From Cheiracanthium punctorium (taxonomy: Eukaryota; Arthropoda; Arachnida; Araneae; Cheiracanthiidae), in assembly GCA_038373885.1 (NCBI GenBank), contig JAWZYV010001796.1, forward strand, positions 583,501 to 647,500: a DNA stretch of 64,000 nucleotides. Direction: 5' to 3'. Positions 58,238-64,000 of the stretch are shown here, in pieces. Below the pieces are notes generated by a model, which saw only the letters and a program-made list of their open reading frames with translations, was not told the DNA's origin and did no database searches. Position 1 is the stretch's first letter. Each line of letters begins with the position of its first letter. A program made the position numbers and the translations under genes.

Positions 58238-59081
58238 CAGGGTGGCCATAAACAACTTTGTGATATATGGACCTCCAGGGGCCGGTCTGATGAAACCGAT
58301 ATAGATAAAATTTCGTTATTCAGAGATATGAGCTCGAAATTCTGTGAACGACAACAAAATAGCTCTCATGGTTACGGTTATGGGTAGAGAAACTCTAAAT
58401 TTTCGAATGACAATACCTATTTTTTTTTGTTTTTTCGTCGCAAAAGGCTCAGCGCATGTCAAAACCCCGAACGGAGTTGGAACGATACGTATATCACGAA
58501 AAATGAACGCGCAAAAACAGATCTGTGAACAGCTAATAAAACACTGTTTTCACCAGATATACAGCGTAACGACGTTCACCAGATAGCTAAAAAAGTTATG
58601 CACGCACAGAAAACAACTGAATTTTTGCTGGGGTCCTTATGTGCAAATTCCCTTCTGAAGAACCAACATTCTCACCTTGCTTTTTATACTTTTCTCCACT
58701 GAATATGTTGAGAAAATCGTTGTGTGACTGTTGATTTACTTCTGTCATATGCAAAATTCCTCCCTGTACCATGCCTCATGTTTTTATTGGTCGTTTACAG
58801 ACCTATTTTTGAGCGCAGATAACGCGTCCATTTTTTTGTGATGCACGTCCCGTCCCAATGCTTTTTAGGGTTTTAGCATGCACTGATCATTTTGAGACAG
58901 AAAAAATACGTGTTGTCATTCAAAAATTGCGATGTACCTATAACCATTAGCGTGAACGTGAGTTTGTTGCCGTTCAGAAAATCTCGAGCTCATATACCTC
59001 TATAACTATCTCTGAAATTTCATCTCGATTGGTTGAACACTAGAGGTCCATATATCGGCAGTTTTTTTTATGGCCACCCTG
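58238..59081. mobile_element. CAGGGTGGCCATAAA foldback element, complete
   Basis: The 844-bp element is flanked by TA (58236-58237 and 59082-59083). Its inverted arms are about 300 bases long: CAGGGTGGCCATAAACAACT on the left and, reversed, CAGGGTGGCCATAAAAAAAA on the right. Arm pairs continue through TATATGGACCTC, ATGAGCTCGA-ATT-TCTGAACG and TTCGAATGACAA-AC. TA targeting and CAGGGTG ends fit a mariner-class non-autonomous element. Partial copies lie at 37972-38410 and 51180-51286. Confidence 0.85.
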
Positions 59082-59786
59082 TATTTTGAAAAGCTTGTTT
59101 TTTTTCGATTGGGAACGTGACAACTACTCTCTTGAGCTGAAATCTACCTTAAAATGAAATATTTTTCGCATCTTAATTCAAAATATACTTTTATTTAACG
59201 AACATCTGACTTCAAAGATTATGAAAGATTATGACCAATGAAGAAATTTGTATTCAACGCACATAAAATTTCAGCAATGCATCCGTCAATGTGATCACCC
59301 TTCATGAGCCGTGAAAAATTCCTATTTCCACATGCATTCAAAAGAACGTATACGAGGTCGGTTCAAAAAAGGATCAAAAGCACCTTTGGCTGACAACAAT
59401 ACTACATTTATTGATTTGGAGAGCCGGATCCCTAACCCTCTTCAAAAGTAGTCTCTTTGTTGTTAATGTACACACTTCCAGCCTTCGTTGAATTCTGGAA
59501 AGCAATTTTCGGAATGGTATATGCAACCATGCCGTCGCATTCCTCGTGATTTCTTCTCTTGACTAATATCGGTTCCTGGCAGTTTCAGCTTGAGAAATAG
59601 CCAAAAGTCCCATGGATCCGTTGAATAGGGAACCTGAAGACACATAGGAATAGTGTGTTAGGCGAAAAACTCCTGAATCAAACGCGCAGATTGGGCAGGT
59701 GAGTTATCATGATGGAAGTGCCAAGATTTTGTTGCCAGCATATCTGGTCGTTTGCTCCGCGTAGCATCACGAAGACGCCGGTAAGC

Positions 59787-60259
59787 AACACCTCCTAGAT
59801 GTACAATGCCTGAGAACAGAAACTTTTTCGTCATCACACATTTATTCTCATAAAGTAAAACTATTCAAAGTTGGCGGCGAATTGACTCCCGCATAAAACG
59901 TTTTAATGATTTAAGATAGAAAATTTAATTTTATGTCAAATAGGAAATTTTAACTATCACTAATTATATAATATGATATAGAATAGATATAGATAATTAT
60001 ATTTTATCAGAAAAGTATTTTAATTTCTATCTATGATATTTTCCAAAATTTGTATCATTCACCAGAAAATTTAAGTAGTTTTACTTTGTGAAAGTCAAAC
60101 TGTGATGACGTCATCTTAGAAGACCTAGTAATGACGTAAAACCTTCTGTTCTCAGGTCTTCTATATCTACCCTACTAGCAATTTTGCTCGGGCCGTCATC
60201 GGCTGGCTGCGTGGCCGGTGGTAGCCCGAGCAAAATTGCTAGTAGGGTAGGAGCTGTTG
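59787..60259. mobile_element. hAT-like insertion inside the mariner transposase
   Basis: CGGTAAGC flanks both sides (59779-59786 and 60260-60267); a symmetrical reading gives a 7-8-bp duplication. The ends pair as CAACACCTCCTA and, reversed, CAACAGCTCCTA. Further in, CTGAGAACAGAA with CGTCAT, and AAAGTAAAACTA, recur in inverted orientation. Removing it rejoins the mariner frame around EAYR/YRRLRD, which proves insertion. It has no gene. Confidence 0.8.
60167..60250. repeat. Perfect 27-bp hairpin
   Basis: 60167-60193 (CTACCCTACTAGCAATTTTG and on) is the exact reverse complement of 60224-60250, around a 30-base GC-rich loop. It lies at one end of the hAT-like insertion and is missing from the opposite end, so it is probably a separate small foldback insertion. 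Confidence 0.93.
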
Positions 60260-60708
60260 CGGTAAGCCTCCTGGTAGTACTCTTTTGTGATAGTTCGAAC
60301 TTCTGGTGCACAGCTCATGATGTATTGCACCACGAGAATCAAAGAAAACACTCAACATGACCTTCACTAAGCTGCAGACCTTGTGTTGCTTTTTTTTTTT
60401 GGTCTCGGGGATGATGTTTGCATCTTGGTGTCTGGGTCGTACCCATAAACCAATCGTCTCCGAAAATCTGTTGAATCTTGCGAATGGTTTCCACTTGGGT
60501 GTCGCTAAGCTTTTGGCAAAATTTGATGCAATATCGCTGCTTCAGTTTTTTTTTTCATTTTAAAAACACTGAAATCCGGCGACAGTTCACCATAAGCTTT
60601 TACTCTTTGGCCGATTGCCAGAGACTAATGTTTTCAGTTGACGGGTAAAAAATTCATGACTGCGCATGAGGATCTCCTCTACACTGAAGGAAAATCTCCC
60701 GTGTTCAT

Positions 60709-60833
60709 CAACGCCCCCTAGAGAGGAAAGCCGCGGCGCGTACTTATGACGTCACACCGAGGAAACGCTTGCTTTACCTACCCGGTGTCACGTCACAAGT
60801 AAGCGCCGCGGCTTTCCTCTCTAGGGGGCGTTG
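60709..60833. mobile_element. Palindromic 125-bp element with perfect 31-bp arms
   Basis: 60709-60739 (CAACGCCCCCTAGAGAGGAA and on) and 60803-60833 are exact reverse complements. Inward the pairing continues imperfectly (TACTTATGACGTCACACCG / GGTGTCACGTCACAAGTA). It is very GC-rich compared with the host mariner. No clear target duplication is seen at its edges. Confidence 0.85.
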
Positions 60834-60894
60834 GCTTCATTAATTTGTGAGGGGAAAAATGAGGCTTGATACTTTTTGAACAGACCTCGTATTA

Positions 60895-61176
60895 CTGTAT
60901 TTTTTATGAATCTGTGTTAATTTCAAAATTCTTTATTAATTTTAAGTCAACTACTGATCAAAAATTAGTATATATACAGTGAAATTGTACGTCCGTTTTA
61001 AGTAGATTATTTCCTTGGTTAAATTAGCCGCTTTTCAGAAAATTGCCATATCTTTTGAAAACTGCATTTTAAATAATTACAAAATTTAACTAAAAATACC
61101 TTGAATATGGGAAACCAAGCTCCAGCATTTGGAATGAATCTGATTAACGTTTAGTAAGTTACTATGTTTACAGCCC
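60895..61176. other. Stretch without recognisable features
   Basis: Nothing recognised. Confidence 0.55.
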
Positions 61177-61184
61177 CTAGGTAT

Positions 61185-63815
61185 TAGGGTGTATCACGAA
61201 CATTTTTTTTTTGGAAAATCAAACTTTCAAGTTGATAAAAAGTTGTTACTGTCATCACAAACCTACCAAAAAAAAATTTTTTTTAATCAAAAAATATTTA
61301 GGTCTCCCGGAATGACCCTGGAGTTGTCAGTTTTTTAGTCAAAACGATATTTTTAAACAATTTTTTTATAAAGTATATATAAATCAAAATTAAATATTCA
61401 ACAGCAAAAATGGGCAATTTAAGATAGAATCTATCAATAAAAAAATGCATTGCGACTGAAATTGAACATTTAGATCTCCCGGAATCGTATTGAAAATCTC
61501 CAATTTTTTGTCAACTAGCCGTATTTAAGAAATGTTGAAGAATCTTTCAAATTTTCAATCATTGTATTAATAATACAGACACTGCAGTACAGCGTTCCGA
61601 AATAGCAAGAATATTTTTGTAGGCGAATATGGGTCTCAGATTTCAAGGTGATAAAACTGTAGCTCCCCCATGACTTTGGAGATAAGGGAAGCGCAAGACC
61701 ATCACATGATTACTTCTCTCTCCCTCGTCCACCCTTCCTTTCTTTTTCAGTTTGTTTTTAGCGTTTTTTTTATGTACGAAACGTCCATTTAGTGAGCATT
61801 TATGTATTCGATTTGTGATCGAGTTCAATTTGGTTTTGTTGTTTTACCATCATGAGTAGAAAAGCTCATCCTTCATCAACAAGGAAAACTACTGACGATC
61901 CAATTGTCGGCCAACTTCTAGATATAAGTGATAGCAATGTTTTACCTACTAAAACTGATGTACTACGTTATTTTGAATGGGTAAGAAATCAGTTGAAGTC
62001 TGAAGGATGTCATCAACCAAAGAAAATGGGAGTTGCAATGCTATGCTAGTGGCCCGTAAGCTAGAAGAAATATGGAAGGAGACTTCTATTGCTGTTTCAT
62101 CTGTGAGCAACATTGTTTTTATGACTTTAAAACTACACGAGAGATCTGAAAAGATGAAAAAGTCATCAGGGTGTAACGCATAAAAATGCCAAGAGCTTTA
62201 AAACGTCCGTTGAAAAGCTCAAAATCTGACATTGTAAATAATGTTTTTGATATTTGTTCATGCAAATGTAGAGATTTAGAGAAATGTTTGTGTCCAGCGC
62301 AAAGGAAGTTCCACAACTGGAACACAAGTTCTTGAATGACCAACGAAACCTGAGGCTTATGGTTATAGGAGGAATTGACACAGTAGAGAAAAAAAAATCG
62401 AGAAACGTGCTAAAAGAAAGGAAAAGTCCATACAATTCGAGTTAAACTGAAGTCTCCAATCAACAAATATTCCTACTTTACGACATGAAGGCATTGTAAG
62501 TGACACTGGCAGCGATTCCATTCAACAGGATTCAAGTGATAAAGTGTTTCAGCTATAAAAAATAAAATACCAGAAAATAAAAAGGAAAATTCTAGCGTTC
62601 CAGTAAAGCAAGTTCTTCCAGTAGATCTGCCATCATTTTCCAGAGCATGTGATCGCAGAGTAATTTCGAATAGAGCGGGACAGAAACTAGCAATTGCTCT
62701 TTTACAGGATTTAAAAGTTGTGACACCAGAAAATCAGACGGCGTTAATTGATAAATCGAAAGTTTTTCGTGAAACTGTGAAAGTATTGCAATTCGCACAT
62801 CAAAAATAATTTGTCTCTATTTTAATGGTCGGAAAGATGAAACTATAGTCAAAGAAAATGTACGTGGTAAATCTGTCCAGAAAACTATACAAGAAGAACA
62901 CATATCTTTGGTTGAAGAACCAGGTTCAATATATCTTGGTCATGTAACTGCAGACAGTGGTTCTGGGAAAGACATTGTATCATCAATAATGAAACACATG
63001 GAATGTAACACTGCATTGATGTGACAACTATCAAAGCTCTTGGATGTGATTTTACGCCCACAAACACTGGAGTTTCTAATGGATCAGGTTGCATGTTGGA
63101 AAAGCTGCTTGCGTTTGTGATGCGCTGCCTACAATTATCAAAATAAATAGACAGTGAAATCAAGATTTATTTTGAATAACCTTTACATATTCAATGTTCT
63201 TTATTTGTAACCTTTATATATTTGTTTATATCTTTTGTAACCTTTTTCATCTAAAGATCACACTTTCTGATTTTTAATTTTAATATATTTTTGTTCCTCC
63301 AAAATTGTTTTCTAATGTGTAATTATTTCTAATGCCACCCCTCCCTCACCAACATCCCCGCACCCCAGAATAAAAAAGAAACTGAGAAACTTATAAAGTA
63401 ATGAAAAATTAATTTACATTTTATTTGCACTGTTGCTAGAAGTTTACCAATGTAAAATATCGTCTGGAAATTTTTGAATATTTGATAAAATAGCAAGGTT
63501 TTTAAAATTAGATTCCGGCAGACTAATATAGTTAATGGTACAAATGAATTTTTTAAAAGTCTGTTGTCTTTCTAAACTTCAAGTCTTCGTACTTAAAAAA
63601 TATAAATATACTTTATATTCATGTATATATATATCTTTTAAAATACTCATTTTAGGTCAAAAAAGTTGAATTTCAAGTTAATTCCGGGAGACCTAAATAT
63701 TTTTCGATTTCAAAAAAAATTTTTTTTGGTTGATATGTGATGACAGTGACAACTTTTTATCAACTTGAAAGTTTGATTTTCAAAAAAAAAAAAAAAAATT
63801 TCGTGATACACCCTA
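61185..63815 (+). mobile_element. Large hAT-like transposon with about 130-bp terminal inverted repeats
   Basis: CTAGGTAT is duplicated exactly at 61177-61184 and 63816-63823. The element is 2631 bp. The left terminal repeat (61185-61313) and right (63681-63815) match at nearly every position: TAGGGTGTATCACGAA, a T run, AAATCAAACTTTCAAGTTGA, TTGTYACTGTCATCACA and AAATATTTAGGTCTCCCGG. A further TTTAGATCTCCCGGAAT lies inside the left end (61469). The 8-bp duplication and TAGGG start point to hAT, although repeats this long are unusual for that superfamily. One broken gene occupies the interior. Confidence 0.9.
61852..63146 (+). pseudogene. Transposase-like gene of the long-TIR element, broken
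   Basis: Starting at ATG 61852, pieces in all three frames read in order: TDDPIVGQLLDISDSNVLPT with DVLRYFEWVRNQLKSEG; MLVARKLEEIWKETSI; SKSDIVNNVFDIC with CKCRDLEKCLCP (a Cys cluster of C-x-C-x-C, then C-x-C type); PSFSRACDRRVISNRAGQKL with ALIDKSKVFRE; FNGRKDETIVKENVRGKS; EEHISLVEEPGSIYLGHVTA; and TTIKALGCDFTPTNTG. The order and texture are those of a real protein of at least 430 residues, cut short and broken by five or more indels. I recall similar uncharacterised proteins repeated in arthropod genomes but cannot name the family. The LGCD...NTG and FNGRKDET segments may include catalytic Asp residues. No BED finger or hAT dimerisation domain is visible. From the termini I infer that it encodes the element's own transposase. 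Confidence 0.6.
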
Positions 63816-63823
63816 CTAGGTAT

Positions 63824-64000
63824 TGCTTATGTGCAACCTAGATTAATGATTTCTGATGAAGGATTGAAATTATTTAAACCTATCAGGGAATACCCGGTTG
63901 TGGACTGTTTAGCGAATATAATTCGCTTACTAATCAAAGCATTCTAACCGTCAGTGTTTATGATCCCAGAATTTAATGGGTACATTTTACCGCACATATT
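63824..64000. other. Stretch without recognisable features
   Basis: Nothing recognised up to the window edge. Confidence 0.5.

Larger units (their letters stand above)
59463..60640 (-). pseudogene. mariner transposase (DD34D-type) pseudogene
   Basis: On the minus strand, from the right, TLSDTQVETIRKIQQIFGDD and YGYDPDTK come first. VMLSVFFDSRGAIHHE (first Asp, about 60331-60350) and TITKEYYQEAYR follow, and the 59787-60259 insertion interrupts the gene there. It resumes with YRRLRDATRSKRPDM, WHFHHDNSPAQSARLIQEFF (second Asp, near 59710), an in-frame TAA, and VPYSTDPWDFWLFLKLKLPG (third Asp, near 59605). It ends at a stop at 59463. These motifs are in the normal mariner order. The spacing between second and third Asp is close to, but shorter than, 34 residues. 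The first helix-turn-helix is mostly lost. The gene is split, frameshifted and stop-containing. Confidence 0.85.
59353..60889 (-). mobile_element. mariner element with two nested insertions
   Basis: TA flanks both ends (59351-59352 and 60890-60891). The ends are CGAGGTCGGTTCAAAAAAGG and, reversed from the right, CGAGGTCTGTTCAAAAAGTA. The transposase lies on the minus strand. A 473-bp insertion occupies 59787-60259 and a 125-bp inverted-repeat element occupies 60709-60833. Without them the element would be about 0.94 kb, shorter than a full mariner, so further deletions have occurred. Confidence 0.88.

Noticed and set aside
62119..63163. Minus-strand open frames of 68-92 codons
   Set aside because: They are shadows of the plus-strand transposase-like pseudogene.

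Overview
This is a eukaryotic, strongly A+T-rich stretch (about two thirds A+T by eye) in which I find no convincing host gene, no rRNA and no functional tRNA. Everything recognisable is mobile DNA or its remains: Tc1, mariner and pogo-like elements with TA target duplications, hAT-like elements with 8-bp duplications, TTAA-flanked piggyBac-like MITEs, Helitron-like elements, tRNA-derived SINE-like pieces and fragments of an RNase H-bearing LINE. This mixture suits an arthropod intergenic region or long intron, possibly a spider or other chelicerate. The taxon is an inference from general repeat character, not a match I could test.

Layout. 1-1025 is a Tc1-like element cut by the window edge. 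2.7-4.7 kb holds an inverted-repeat MITE, a doubtful Tc1-like scrap and a SINE-like piece. 4839-6726 is a Helitron-like element. At 8.6-10.75 kb an interspersed repeat is split by a 1.5-kb element built of AAGCTTGA motifs with a tRNA-Arg-like segment inside. 12-16.8 kb has a TTAA MITE, a SINE-like piece, a 34/35-bp minisatellite, a Helitron end, a pogo-like MITE, a complete Tc1-like element (14940-16446) and a small hAT-like MITE. 17.3-19.98 kb is a head-to-tail pair of Helitron-like copies. 24.95-26.93 kb contains LINE debris in both orientations, interrupted by a TTAA MITE.

30.2-41.8 kb holds MITEs and deletion derivatives, several with perfect target duplications, plus a pogo-like remnant (33372-35247) and a young four-unit tandem repeat (40654-41030). 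44.6-45.3 and 48.8-49.6 kb carry second copies of the split repeat and of the AAGCTTGA element. 51-59 kb has foldback elements. 59353-60889 is a dead mariner carrying two nested insertions, each with a perfect hairpin. 61185-63815 is the most complete larger transposon: 8-bp duplication, very long terminal inverted repeats and a broken, Cys-rich transposase-like gene that I cannot place in a named family with confidence.

No genes act together here as a pathway. The relations that matter are nesting (older element, younger insertion) and autonomous versus deleted relatives. Every transposase reading frame seen is disrupted, so the window looks like a graveyard with a few recent small insertions. 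Stretches with nothing recognisable are stated as such.
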